Positions 16,707 to 26,076 of a stretch of 64,000 nucleotides of DNA are shown here, in pieces. The DNA comes from a virus, in IMG/VR virus record IMGVR_UViG_3300030098_005028, positions 57,268 through 121,267 of that record, one strand, 5' to 3'. A program made the position numbers and the translations under genes. Numbering within the stretch: position 1 is the stretch's first letter; each line of letters opens with the position of its first letter. The notes beneath the pieces are model-generated. The model was given only the letters and a program-made list of their open reading frames with translations, was not told the origin of the DNA and did not search any database.

Positions 16707-18648
16707 TATATTTCTCCAATATCATATTTTGAACGCCATGAACCTTATCTAGTAAAGCAATACCAAGTATGTCAAACTTTACATGACCCATAGCCTCTAA
16801 GTCGTTCATTTCCATTCCGGCAATATTTTGTCCTGTTCTCTTATCGTATAAGATGGGACATATCTCATTTAATGGCTCTTGTGCTATTACAATTCCGGCT
16901 GCATGTTTAGACTGAGATCTATTTGTGCCTTCAAGCCTAATTGCTTGCTCGAATCTTTTTGCCATACTTCCTTGCAATTTTCCGTTTGCATCTTTATAAC
17001 ACCAATTCTCAAGTTCTTTAGAATTATTTTCTAATGCCCATCTTATGATACTAGCCTCTCCATCTTCTCTCATCTCTTCTAGCTGATCTGATATTTCTGC
17101 TTCATCTGGAATCCATTTGGTTATTCGATTCATTTCTTCAAAACCACATGCTGAGTGAACACGAAGAACATCTTTAAGAACACTTCTGCCTTGCATTCTT
17201 GTGTAAGTTAATATTTGAGCTACTCTGTCAGAGCCAAATCTATCTTTGATGTATTGTATTGTGTCGTCTCTTTTTTGAATTTCAAAATCCATGTCAACAT
17301 CAGGCAAACTAACACGGTCTTTTGTATTTCTTCCGGCGTTATAGAACCTCTCAAAATAGAGATCGTACTCTATTGGATCTACATCAGTAACTCCTAGTAG
17401 ATAAAGAACAAGACTACCAGCAGCAGATCCTCTTCCTGCACCAACTATTTCTCCTCTGTCTCTTGCTGCATTAATGATGTCATGAACAATAAGAAAATAG
17501 TCATTTAAATCAGCACCTGTAAGAACTTCTAATTCTTTCTTAAACCTATCGCCATATTGTTTTTTTCTTTTCTTGTACTGTTCTTCAGTGATATATCCGC
17601 ATCGCTTTATAGAATCTTCGATCTGTTCTTCTCTTTTCTTCCATCCATCACGACACAGCTTTGTAAGATAATCTTCCGATGTCATACCATCGGGACAAGG
17701 GAATTTGGGCAACCTTGGTTTTCCAGTGATATCATATTCTTCACACATGTCAGCTATGACGCACGTGTTGTTTATCTCCTCGTCAGTGTGTATCTCTTTC
17801 ATTTCTTCAAGGCTAGGTATGTGGTAGTTAGATGACTTAAAAAATATTGATAATGCAAAGTCCTTGTCTCCCCTCATCTTATTATCTACATCTTGAAGCG
17901 TTGTCTCTAACTTATTGCATAAAAGAACACGTTGGTCATATGCGTCTTCACGTCTAGCATAATGTGCGTCTGGAGTTGCCACAGGAGGTATTCCAGTTTT
18001 TTTGCTAACGTACCTCAACGCCTCTGCTACTACTTTAGCTGCTGGAAAAGAATTTTGATCAATAAGCTGAATCTCAATAAAAAAGTTTTCTTCTCCAAAA
18101 ATGTTTTGATATTTGGTTGCAAGACTGCAAGACAACTCATACCAGTTGTCTCTGACTAAAGACTTTGCTTCTTCGTATGTTGAGCAATTGTAAGCTTGAT
18201 ATGGGTCAGAGAAGATGATGTTGGCTAAGTCACTTCCTGCGTGTCCACTAAAGGCTATAAGATTGCCATCAGCAAAATTAGACAATCTTTCTAAATCAAG
18301 TCTGGGTTTATAATGAAAATTTTCTGGCTTATTGGACTCAGAAGTTGCCTGTAGTAATCTTTTCCATCCTATTTCATTTTTAGCCAAAACAACTAGATGG
18401 GTAAGTTTTTCTCTAGGTGGCTTTTCAGATATGTCTTTAGATAGATAAAATTCGCAACCAAGTATGGCTTTCTTTCCTTTTGACTTCATTGCATTGATGA
18501 AAGATACGGCACCTCCAACATTTCCATGATCTGTTAGTGCAGAACCTTCAAGACCAAGTTCTTCACACCTTTTTGCAATGTCTTTTGGCTTACTAAGTCC
18601 ATCTAAAAGCGAATAATGACTATGTACATGAAGAGGAAAAAACCTCAT
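16693..18648 (-). CDS. dnaE: DNA polymerase III alpha subunit, N-terminal half (PHP and palm)
   Basis: The 651-residue protein opens with the PHP domain (HVHSHYSLLDG, ALTDHGNVGG). It continues into the C-family polymerase core: GAGRGSAAGSLVLYLLGV, then SLPDVDMDFE near residue 450 with two catalytic aspartates, TYTRMQGRSVLKDVLRV, and VKFDILGIALLDKVHG near 624 with the third aspartate. It stops about 15 residues later, where intact DnaE proteins continue into the FQLES block. No intein motifs are seen at the end. ATGA couples it to the small gene upstream. Confidence 0.92.
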   Translation of the reverse strand: MRFFPLHVHSHYSLLDGLSKPKDIAKRCEELGLEGSALTDHGNVGGAVSFINAMKSKGKKAILGCEFYLSKDISEKPPREKLTHLVVLAKNEIGWKRLLQATSESNKPENFHYKPRLDLERLSNFADGNLIAFSGHAGSDLANIIFSDPYQAYNCSTYEEAKSLVRDNWYELSCSLATKYQNIFGEENFFIEIQLIDQNSFPAAKVVAEALRYVSKKTGIPPVATPDAHYARREDAYDQRVLLCNKLETTLQDVDNKMRGDKDFALSIFFKSSNYHIPSLEEMKEIHTDEEINNTCVIADMCEEYDITGKPRLPKFPCPDGMTSEDYLTKLCRDGWKKREEQIEDSIKRCGYITEEQYKKRKKQYGDRFKKELEVLTGADLNDYFLIVHDIINAARDRGEIVGAGRGSAAGSLVLYLLGVTDVDPIEYDLYFERFYNAGRNTKDRVSLPDVDMDFEIQKRDDTIQYIKDRFGSDRVAQILTYTRMQGRSVLKDVLRVHSACGFEEMNRITKWIPDEAEISDQLEEMREDGEASIIRWALENNSKELENWCYKDANGKLQGSMAKRFEQAIRLEGTNRSQSKHAAGIVIAQEPLNEICPILYDKRTGQNIAGMEMNDLEAMGHVKFDILGIALLDKVHGVQNMILEKYNGNL

Positions 18649-18869
18649 ACCAACCTCTTAATTTCTTCAATAATTTTGTCAATTTGTCTTTGTCTTTTAT
18701 AGTTCCCGAATAGACCTTTGTCTTCTTCGGTATCAACAAGTCTTCTCAATATCAATCTTAAATTTTTAAGATCATAGCACATTTTAAAAATAGCAGTACC
18801 CATTATGGGCTTACCTTCTCTGCTTAATTCTAAAATTTGGTCTAGTTGCTCATCGCTTAATAACTTCAT
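18645..18869 (-). CDS. Small hypothetical protein upstream of polymerase
   Basis: The 74-residue protein is charged and helical (SDEQLDQILELSREGKP, KRQRQIDKIIEEIKRL). No family recognised. It abuts the nuclease gene upstream (shared base) and overlaps the polymerase start by four bases, so it is produced with the replication genes; an accessory or loader role would be speculation. Confidence 0.7.
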   Translation of the reverse strand: MKLLSDEQLDQILELSREGKPIMGTAIFKMCYDLKNLRLILRRLVDTEEDKGLFGNYKRQRQIDKIIEEIKRLV

Positions 18870-19891
18870 TAGCCCGGAGCCTCATAATAATCAAAATGAT
18901 GATTTGGATTGATGTCTTCTACCAAAGAGGCATTCATTCCCTTTTTTCTAATTTTGTTTGCAACATATGAACATATTGTGTGTGGATTACCAGTCTTTGG
19001 GTTTATCTCCCCACTAGGATGTTCGTTTTTGCCGAAATGACAAATTCTAGTACATTTCCAAGATTTCTTTAATGATGGAACTTTCGTTCTTTTTATTTCT
19101 TGGAACCTTTTCTTTATCATTTTTTTTGTGTCTTCCATATCATCTTTTGTGAAAGAAAGAGTATATGGGCCACCATCTTTTATAAAAAATATAGTCATTA
19201 TAAACTGTTCTATATCAGGATATATTTTTGACAGAGCGTAATGATAAATTCTTAGCTGTGGGTCAGTTGTAAGCTTCTTATAAGTCTTCTCTTTGCCAGT
19301 CGCCCAGTCTAGTCTCCTTCCTGTTTTCCAATCTATTACTTCATAAATCCCCGGTCTTACTTCAGTAATTAAGTCAATTGTCCCTTTCATAGATAATTTA
19401 CCAGAAAGAGCCTCACCACTCGGCAGTTCATATTCATAGTTAGACCAATCTTCATCTATTTCAAAATTAAACGCTCCTTCAGGTTCAACTATATTTCTTT
19501 TTCGTGGATCAAATGCTCCATTGCAATATTCAATAGCGTCCCAACTCCATTTTCTACATTCTTTAAAATGTCTAGGTTGCCAATGATGAAGTGAAGACTT
19601 AGTGTAATGATCTATGCTTCTTTCAATAAGCTCTTTGATATATTCATCTGTATACATATATTCATAATCAACCGTCATCTCTCCGAAAGCGTCATCAACG
19701 AAAGTATTTGTTTGGTCTTGATGGCATTTTTTTGCCGCCGCAAGACATTCCATCACTTTGTGGACTATTGTTCCTTGTTCTGCCTTCTGACCTGAAGGTG
19801 AAGAGTGACCAAGGACATAGGTTAAGTAGTAGGCATGTGGACACATGCTGTATTGATTGTATGAGCTTGATCTGAAATATGTGATTATCAT
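18869..19891 (-). CDS. PD-(D/E)XK nuclease, RecB/Cas4-like
   Basis: The 340-residue protein has the RecB-family nuclease arrangement. YNQYSMCPHAYY near the N-terminus and GTIVHKVMECLAA give the leading histidine block. YEVIDWKTGRR supplies the D...D-x-K core, and QLRIYHYALSKIYP is the QxxxY element. Cysteines at about residue 17 and in CTRICHF and HTICSYV near the C-terminus could hold an iron-sulphur cluster as in AddB/Cas4, though the spacing is unusual. Its place in the replication operon suggests DNA end processing. Confidence 0.82.
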   Translation of the reverse strand: MIITYFRSSSYNQYSMCPHAYYLTYVLGHSSPSGQKAEQGTIVHKVMECLAAAKKCHQDQTNTFVDDAFGEMTVDYEYMYTDEYIKELIERSIDHYTKSSLHHWQPRHFKECRKWSWDAIEYCNGAFDPRKRNIVEPEGAFNFEIDEDWSNYEYELPSGEALSGKLSMKGTIDLITEVRPGIYEVIDWKTGRRLDWATGKEKTYKKLTTDPQLRIYHYALSKIYPDIEQFIMTIFFIKDGGPYTLSFTKDDMEDTKKMIKKRFQEIKRTKVPSLKKSWKCTRICHFGKNEHPSGEINPKTGNPHTICSYVANKIRKKGMNASLVEDINPNHHFDYYEAPG

Positions 19892-20755
19892 TTATTTTCT
19901 TGCCCTTGCAACATATCCATCTTGTGCAGTAGGAGCAGGAACTTTCATTGGCTTTGGTATATCGACGTTATTTACAATAAAATCTTTTTCTACCCACCCC
20001 CATTCAGCGAGTGCGTCATAAACTATCTTATTCGTCTCTTTGACAGCTAAATTTTCATTGTTTATTACCAAATCAAAGTTATTCCAATCGTAGTTTTCTT
20101 TTTCTAAAGCAAGCTCACTCTCATGTTTGTCTTCAGGACTTTTCACTCTTGTCAGCCTTATTACTTTACCTCCATTTTTCTGTATTGCCTCTACTTCATT
20201 AGGAAATCTAACATCAGTAAATATTGCAAGTTGAGACCCATGAGATAATGCCATTTTTATTCCACAGTCAGCCCAAACGTCAGGGTAAATTCTTCTAAAG
20301 AAGTCTGTCCCTACATATTGCATGACCTCCCTAGCCGTCATCTTCTTGCTTTTGAGATTTGTATTGGGCGTAGGAAGGTCGCGCCAATAAATATGAGTCT
20401 CTGTGTTCTTTTCTTCATCAGTTCCGTAGCATTGTTCATGCGTTAGGCCAAGTATGTCAATGCATACATTTCGTTTCAAAACATCTGCAAATGAGTAGTC
20501 TTTTATAAATGGCCACAACTGATCAATAGCCCATCCTACAAATTCATCATCTGTTCTTGTAACATCGAACTCTCCCCATACTATCTTCTCTTCGCCTTTC
20601 TCGACGATAAGAGAAGGAACAACAAGATTTCCATTATCTCCCATTTGGAATTTTTCAATCATTTTAAGAGAGATCATTTCCATTCCATAGAGAAAGTTAC
20701 AGGTGGTATTTTTGCCGCTCTGCTTCCTGCCAGATATCCCAAGTATTTTTGTCAT
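19892..20755 (-). CDS. Deoxynucleoside monophosphate kinase
   Basis: The 287-residue protein begins with a P-loop, ILGISGRKQSGKNTTCNFLY. It carries the phage dNMP kinase block VMQYVGTDFFRRIYPDVWAD followed by IFTDVRFPNEVEAIQKNGG and RLTRVKS. These enzymes phosphorylate several dNMPs for phage DNA synthesis. It runs directly into the RecB-like gene and overlaps the primase stop by four bases. Confidence 0.85.
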   Translation of the reverse strand: MTKILGISGRKQSGKNTTCNFLYGMEMISLKMIEKFQMGDNGNLVVPSLIVEKGEEKIVWGEFDVTRTDDEFVGWAIDQLWPFIKDYSFADVLKRNVCIDILGLTHEQCYGTDEEKNTETHIYWRDLPTPNTNLKSKKMTAREVMQYVGTDFFRRIYPDVWADCGIKMALSHGSQLAIFTDVRFPNEVEAIQKNGGKVIRLTRVKSPEDKHESELALEKENYDWNNFDLVINNENLAVKETNKIVYDALAEWGWVEKDFIVNNVDIPKPMKVPAPTAQDGYVARARK

Positions 20756-21813
20756 ATTACACTCACAGCCTTGTTTAATATTGGTTCAATATCTTTTGTA
20801 ATGTCATCAGTATTCATGTCGCCAACGTCTGTCTTGATCTTAGGAAAGTATAATCTAAATATACGCCCGCACTTTTCTTTAATTTTTTGAGCAGACAAAA
20901 TTCCCGCCTTATCGTTATCGGTCATTACGATTATGTTCAATGCTCCAGATCTCTCCAGTATTACCATCTGCTCTTCAGATAATTCAGTTCCGAACATTGC
21001 TACAGAATTATGTATACCGTTTTCCTCTAACTTCCACACATCTCCCGGCCCTTCGACCAAAATCACTTGCTTGCTTTTGTAAATATCTTCTTTCGCAAAC
21101 CAAAAATTATATAAGCAATGATTTGCTCTAAACCCAGAGGTGTGAATCCATTTGTTCTTAGGATCTTGCCAAGTTGCTCTGCCGGTTAAACCTATTGCGT
21201 GCGTATATTCATCATTATAAATTGGAACAACAGCCCTGCCTTTGAATCTTCCATTACTACTAAGTCCAACATCATACTTGTCTAGTATGGATTTACTGTA
21301 TCCCCTGTCTATATAGTAGTTGCATGGTATTTTCAATCTTTGTCTTATTAATGATCTAGGGAATATGCCTTCTTGCTTCTGAGGTTCTCGATCTAAATAT
21401 GCATCTACAGACCAATCCTTTTTAATTACGACAATACTATCATCATTTTTTATCTGTTCAATTGGTATTCCTAGAAACTCTGTTGCCCAGTCTACTGTTT
21501 TGAACCAATTTTTGCCAAATTGTTTAACTCCCCTAATCAAACCTAACAAGTTATCTTTGCATTCTTTTTCACAATGCTGCGATCTACAAATCCAATTGCC
21601 TTTTAGTCCATTCTCAAGCTCTTCTATATACAAGTTCCATGCGGTACTATTGTCTCCTTCGTGAACAGGGCAATTTCCAACAATCATCTTGCCTGAGTAT
21701 CTAAATTCTATATTCAATGCTAACAGCATATCGTTCAAATTTTGAAACAAAAGCTCCTGTATTTTTCTTAATACCTCTTGATCAAAATATAAGTCTTTAT
21801 TTTGTTTCTTCAT
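20752..21813 (-). CDS. DNA primase (CHC2 zinc finger plus TOPRIM)
   Basis: The 353-residue protein has a DnaG-like zinc finger (GNCPVHEG, WICRSQHCEKEC), a linker, and a TOPRIM domain. VILVEGPGDVWKLEENG holds the catalytic glutamate, and NIIVMTDNDKAGILSAQKI the D-x-D pair. It synthesises primers for lagging-strand replication with the helicase encoded next to it. The ATG at 21813 gives a 17-base overlap with the helicase gene; a longer start at 21849 is less likely. The helicase-binding C-terminal domain of bacterial DnaG is absent, as is common in phages. Confidence 0.88.
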   Translation of the reverse strand: MKKQNKDLYFDQEVLRKIQELLFQNLNDMLLALNIEFRYSGKMIVGNCPVHEGDNSTAWNLYIEELENGLKGNWICRSQHCEKECKDNLLGLIRGVKQFGKNWFKTVDWATEFLGIPIEQIKNDDSIVVIKKDWSVDAYLDREPQKQEGIFPRSLIRQRLKIPCNYYIDRGYSKSILDKYDVGLSSNGRFKGRAVVPIYNDEYTHAIGLTGRATWQDPKNKWIHTSGFRANHCLYNFWFAKEDIYKSKQVILVEGPGDVWKLEENGIHNSVAMFGTELSEEQMVILERSGALNIIVMTDNDKAGILSAQKIKEKCGRIFRLYFPKIKTDVGDMNTDDITKDIEPILNKAVSVI

Positions 21814-23287
21814 TAGACGGTTTTCCCATAGATACTTGCTCATCCCCATCGACGCTCATCTTCGGAGGATTAGATCTAGCAGACTGTGTACTCTGTCTAA
21901 GATTATCTCTAGTATCTTTCTCAATTACTCTTGCAAACTTACCAACCATATACATATTAATGTAGTTACCTCCTGATAACCCTCCTCCATGTCGAGCTTT
22001 AATTACTACAAGCTTTCTGTTCCCATTTTCTTCTCCGTCATCTTGAACAATTTCTTCTTCTGTTTTTGGTTTAAATATTGTTAGATTAGACGTAAGCCAT
22101 ACAACACGATCAGAACCAGAGACAGCGGCAGTGCTTTCCTTGTCAATTCCATCTCTATTCAATTGGATAAATGTTACGATAGGGAGATTATTCCTAACAG
22201 CAAAATTGTGGAAAGTAGTGGCCATGAATCCAAGTATCTGGTACTCCTGCATTGAGGAAGTAATTCCTTCTCCAGACATCATCTTTAAGTAGTCATAAAT
22301 TATTAAGCAATCATTTGTATTTCCGTTCTCGTCATAACCGACAACCTTATGAACCCATCGTCTCATGATGGATATAGTTTCTTCAAAAGGTCTTCCAGAT
22401 ATATTTAGGTAGTGTAAAGGTATTTCAAGAGTTTTTGCTGAATCTCTTACGGACTGTTTTTTCATTGTATTAGTAACATATGTACCAGTCTCAATCTCAT
22501 TGATCGGCACACTAGCTTTATTTGCTAAAATTCTTACCCAATGGTCTTCAGTCGTCATTTCCGTATCCAGATACAATACTGGTATACCAAGCTTTTCAGC
22601 GACATGAACACCGATGTTGTCGGCAAGCATACTCTTCCCTATGCCAGTTCTAGCCCCAATCATATTGACAGATTTTCTTCTAAACCCTCCACCAATGGCA
22701 GAGTCATAATGAGTAAATCCACTACTAATACCTACAGTGTCGGTTGGATTCTCTTCGATTGTATCTAAGAATGTATCAATTCCATCGTGTATCAGAGTCG
22801 GATCGTTTTGTCCATCATCAGAAACTAAGCTCGCAAAATCAAAAATCCTTTGCTCTGCCAAACCAATAATGTGGGCTATTGGTTCTTCTCCCTTTAGTTC
22901 GGATATTTCTTTTTGGCAATCGCTAAGTTGTTGATTAAGAAGTCGTATAACATGTAGCTTCCTTATTTTCGCTGCCCATCCCCTAACATTCTCAAGATTA
23001 ACCGGAGTATTTAGTGCTGCTCTAACGATTCTCCAATCATCTTTTGCAAAATGTTTATCGACATTTAACTCATTTGCTATAGCTAACAATGAAGGCTTAT
23101 CAATGTTTGACATCTTCTTAACTTGAAAGCCGTGGAAAAAACACTTAAATAAACACTGGTGCGTTAAGTCAGTGAAAGTGTCTTCCTGTAAGAAATCTAC
23201 TACATCTATATATGCGTCTTGTCCGTGTTGAAAAAGACCTGCTAAAACTACCCTTTCAGCCGATACATCTGTGTGTATTTCCATCAT
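21797..23287 (-). CDS. Replicative DNA helicase, DnaB family
   Basis: The 496-residue protein has the DnaB N-terminal helical domain (VSAERVVLAGLFQHGQDA) and a RecA-like C-terminal motor. Walker A is NMIGARTGIGKSMLADNIG near residue 212, Walker B is CLIIYDYLKMM, and the sensor region is LPIVTFIQLNRDG. It is a hexameric 5'-3' helicase. The last 40 residues are polar and probably disordered. The start makes an ATGA overlap with the small gene upstream. Confidence 0.92.
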   Translation of the reverse strand: MMEIHTDVSAERVVLAGLFQHGQDAYIDVVDFLQEDTFTDLTHQCLFKCFFHGFQVKKMSNIDKPSLLAIANELNVDKHFAKDDWRIVRAALNTPVNLENVRGWAAKIRKLHVIRLLNQQLSDCQKEISELKGEEPIAHIIGLAEQRIFDFASLVSDDGQNDPTLIHDGIDTFLDTIEENPTDTVGISSGFTHYDSAIGGGFRRKSVNMIGARTGIGKSMLADNIGVHVAEKLGIPVLYLDTEMTTEDHWVRILANKASVPINEIETGTYVTNTMKKQSVRDSAKTLEIPLHYLNISGRPFEETISIMRRWVHKVVGYDENGNTNDCLIIYDYLKMMSGEGITSSMQEYQILGFMATTFHNFAVRNNLPIVTFIQLNRDGIDKESTAAVSGSDRVVWLTSNLTIFKPKTEEEIVQDDGEENGNRKLVVIKARHGGGLSGGNYINMYMVGKFARVIEKDTRDNLRQSTQSARSNPPKMSVDGDEQVSMGKPSNEETK

Positions 23288-23661
23288 TTATCCCTTCTTT
23301 CAAACACTCTCTTAGGCGTAGTGCCTAAGTGCGGATTATTTTTGACTGAATCCTCTTTAGCTATTGTCCCGTCATCTGTCCATCCCAATTCACGATTGCC
23401 TTCACTTGGTATTTGCATTGGCTCTCTTTTTGCGATTCTACCGACATCGCCTTTAATAGGCTCGTCTCTATCTCTCATCTTAAACTTTTCATATTTTTGT
23501 GGAGGAGTATCAACATCCTTAAAGCTAATTTCACTATCGCTATCTTCGGAAACAATATTTTCGTCAGTCAGATTTTCACCAGTTAACATTTGGTGAGCCT
23601 GTGAGACTAAAGACCAGTCGTTCTCTTCGTAAGCTCGCTTCAAAATATCTGGAATAGACAT
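23284..23661 (-). CDS. Hypothetical protein upstream of helicase
   Basis: The 125-residue protein is polar and probably disordered beyond its first 30 residues (SIPDILKRAYEENDWSLV, then acidic and lysine-rich stretches). It is coupled to the helicase gene by ATGA. Position alone would allow a helicase loader or regulator, but no loader motif is visible. Confidence 0.65.
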   Translation of the reverse strand: MSIPDILKRAYEENDWSLVSQAHQMLTGENLTDENIVSEDSDSEISFKDVDTPPQKYEKFKMRDRDEPIKGDVGRIAKREPMQIPSEGNRELGWTDDGTIAKEDSVKNNPHLGTTPKRVFERRDK

Positions 23662-23662
23662 G

Positions 23663-24163
23663 TTAATTCCTTTTCGTTTGTTGAAGTTCTAAAAGTGTTT
23701 TGCACATGTAATTTATCCTTGCCGGTATATACTCCAGCCTATCTATTACTTGCTTTGCCTTATTTTTTATTTCAAGCAATTTCTTTGCGTAACCGTTGTC
23801 CTTTATTGCCATCATTTTCTTCTCAGCAAAAGGCGTATATTGCCCACCATAATTATTAACTTGTCCACAAATAATAGCATCAATATTGCTGTCAGCCCAA
23901 CTAATACGCTGATTATTTCTATTAATCTGATGCTGAATATATAAAGTTTGTTGAGAAAGGATGAAAGCGTATTCACCACACTGCTCCGCACTAAGCTTTC
24001 TTAGCTGCTCAGATTTCATACTAAAGATATGTGTTGTCTCTTCAGTATTAGTTGTCGGTATAATTCCGAGTGATTTTTCAAAATCATCAAGAATTTTTTC
24101 TACTTCAGCAAGCCTGTTATCTACCTTTAACTCGCTGTTTCCATTCGTCGTCTGATTCGTCAT
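23663..24163 (-). CDS. Hypothetical helical protein
   Basis: The 166-residue protein is largely alpha-helical with heptad-like spacing (RLAEVEKILDDFEKSLG, EQLRKLSAEQCGEYAFILSQ). I take the ATG at 24163; the frame opens further upstream but inside the nuclease-like gene. It overlaps that gene by 47 bases, more than is usual here. No family recognised. Confidence 0.65.
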   Translation of the reverse strand: MTNQTTNGNSELKVDNRLAEVEKILDDFEKSLGIIPTTNTEETTHIFSMKSEQLRKLSAEQCGEYAFILSQQTLYIQHQINRNNQRISWADSNIDAIICGQVNNYGGQYTPFAEKKMMAIKDNGYAKKLLEIKNKAKQVIDRLEYIPARINYMCKTLLELQQTKRN

Positions 24164-24515
24164 ATGGAAGTTCCACAATTCTAATATTGTTAATTTCACA
24201 CCACTCAACCTTCTTGCGGTCATTGTGTGTGTATTCAAAAAATCCTAATTTGCTACCATGAAAATGTGCAACAAATTCATAATGTTGTCTTCCGTGACAT
24301 TCTATGATTAATTTTCTATCTGGAAGATAAAAATCTGCTCTGAGATTTCCTGTTCCCGGAAGAACCACTTCTTCTAGAAGAATGTCTAGTGGATATATTT
24401 TTTTAAGAAGTGATCTAGTTCTTTTATGTAATTTTGAAGCATTCTTCTGTTCTTTCTTCAGCTTATGTTTTTTGGGGAATTTGTATTCCCTTCCATCAAA
24501 ACCTGTAACTTTCAA
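24117..24515 (-). CDS. Vsr/DUF559-like endonuclease
   Basis: The 132-residue protein has a basic N-terminus (lysine-rich to residue 40). The core is LRADFYLPDRKLIIECHGRQ followed by HYEF. The D...E-x-H-G-x-Q-H-Y arrangement is that of Vsr-like and DUF559-type PD-(D/E)XK nucleases. NNIRIVELPYDE forms the usual closing strand. Small nucleases of this kind in phages are sometimes mobile, but no intron or flanking repeat is seen. Position between replication genes suggests a recombination or repair role. Confidence 0.68.
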   Translation of the reverse strand: MKVTGFDGREYKFPKKHKLKKEQKNASKLHKRTRSLLKKIYPLDILLEEVVLPGTGNLRADFYLPDRKLIIECHGRQHYEFVAHFHGSKLGFFEYTHNDRKKVEWCEINNIRIVELPYDESDDEWKQRVKGR

Positions 24516-25006
24516 AGTAATACATCCTCAAGTTGATCTATTCTCAAGTTGTAGCAATCAGCCTTTACAACGAACTTATTAGACCCATCGAGTTGTCCTT
24601 TAAGAAGCTTTCTTCCTTTTCTAAAGTATTCATTTCTATCAATTCTTCCACAGATCCAAGCTCTCTTCCAATCATTTGGTTTAGACTTATTCCATTCTAT
24701 CCTAACAAATATGTACTCAGTACATTTTTGATGTGTGCTAGTGCTTGCGATTGAACAATCATAGAACCCTTTAGGTCTTGAAGTGCATCGTTTTGTCTTT
24801 ACGTCTATCAATCTGTGACCAACTATGATGTCATAATCGTAATGATCTACAATTTTTCCACCAATATATTCATTGACTACTTCTTCTCCTATAAATCCAG
24901 CTATGTTACCCTGACCAGAAGTGATTGAGTTTCTGATGCTACCCATCTTTCTTGATCGCAGTATTGCACGATTGATCATGTCTTGTTTTATTTTGACTTC
25001 TATCAT
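24512..25006 (-). CDS. Putative restriction-endonuclease-like nuclease
   Basis: The 164-residue protein has GFIGEEVVNEYIGG, then YDYDIIVGHRLIDVKTKRC. The E...D...D-x-K pattern is that of PD-(D/E)XK nucleases, and a later YIFVRIEW strand closes the fold. The start at 25006 is preferred because it forms an ATGA overlap with the recA stop; the frame extends 14 codons further inside recA. Target DNA is unknown. Confidence 0.6.
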   Translation of the reverse strand: MIEVKIKQDMINRAILRSRKMGSIRNSITSGQGNIAGFIGEEVVNEYIGGKIVDHYDYDIIVGHRLIDVKTKRCTSRPKGFYDCSIASTSTHQKCTEYIFVRIEWNKSKPNDWKRAWICGRIDRNEYFRKGRKLLKGQLDGSNKFVVKADCYNLRIDQLEDVLL

Positions 25007-26076
25007 GTCAACATGCTCTTTATTTCTTTCTCTAGTATCGAAAGCCATTCAGGATTTTCTCTCAGAAGATTAGACAACTTTTCTTGACCTTGAGCTTTGC
25101 ATCTTTTTTGAGTTTCTTCATCCCATTCCTTAGCATCTAACACATCTAAATGTTCTTGCATGAAGTTACATGTGTACCAGCCTTTTCCTGTTATGAAACC
25201 CAACTTTTGCCCAAGTGTTACCAGTTCCGTAATTTCATCAATACCTTTACCATATCTTAAATATGAAGTGATTTTTCTTCCCGGAGGTACTATGGCTGTT
25301 GATTCTGTAATCCAAGTGATTATTTGTCCTACAGGTGCCTCTTTTAAATCGTCTATTTTTTTTGACGAAGAAGCAAACCATTTTTCTACCTTTGACGCAT
25401 GCATTTTTATGTCTACTGCATATGCAATTTTTCTTCCACCACTTTCAACCTTTGTCTTTCCATAACCGCTGATATTTGCTATGAGGTGAGTAATGGCAAT
25501 GACTATGTTTCCATTTACCGGAAGCAGATTGGCAACCCTCCTGCAAAATTGTGATACTACTTTCGCACCCGGCGCTCTGTGTGCTTCTCCCATTTCTCCT
25601 TCAAGTTCTTTTTGAGTTATTAGTTGAGAAACAGAATCAATAATAACTAAACATCCCGGATCATCTTTTAGAATTTTTTCTGCATAACTCAAATATTCTT
25701 CTGCTGTTAGTATTCTCCCTTCTCCGGTTTTCTTGTCGTAGTAAGATTGGACAGAGAAAAACTTGTCCATCTTCAAGTTTGGTATGCCTTCTAGGTCTCT
25801 CTGTTTTAGTCTGCCCTCAATATTTAAGTAGTATACATTTCGTTCTCCGTGTTCCTTACTTTGACATTTAGCAGCGAAGTGCAATGCGCTAGTTGTCTTT
25901 CCACACTTAGGCTCTCCTGTAAGAGTGACCCAGCTACCTTCAGGGACTCCTCCTCCGAGTATAATGTCAACACATGGACTCCAAGGAATGATTTGCTTTT
26001 CTTCTTCAAGAATAGCGTCACCAGATATCAAAACGTCTTTGCCAATGATATCTGCTATTTCTTTTGTTTTACTCAT
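25003..26076 (-). CDS. recA: RecA-like recombinase
   Basis: The 357-residue protein has Walker A GEPKCGKTT at residues 54-62, an IEGRLKQRD segment at the position of the catalytic glutamate, Walker B CLVIIDSVSQL, and VIAITHLIANISGYGKTKVE over the L2 loop. It forms filaments on single-stranded DNA for strand exchange in repair and recombination-dependent replication. Length equals bacterial RecA. It overlaps small genes on both sides. Confidence 0.9.
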   Translation of the reverse strand: MSKTKEIADIIGKDVLISGDAILEEEKQIIPWSPCVDIILGGGVPEGSWVTLTGEPKCGKTTSALHFAAKCQSKEHGERNVYYLNIEGRLKQRDLEGIPNLKMDKFFSVQSYYDKKTGEGRILTAEEYLSYAEKILKDDPGCLVIIDSVSQLITQKELEGEMGEAHRAPGAKVVSQFCRRVANLLPVNGNIVIAITHLIANISGYGKTKVESGGRKIAYAVDIKMHASKVEKWFASSSKKIDDLKEAPVGQIITWITESTAIVPPGRKITSYLRYGKGIDEITELVTLGQKLGFITGKGWYTCNFMQEHLDVLDAKEWDEETQKRCKAQGQEKLSNLLRENPEWLSILEKEIKSMLT

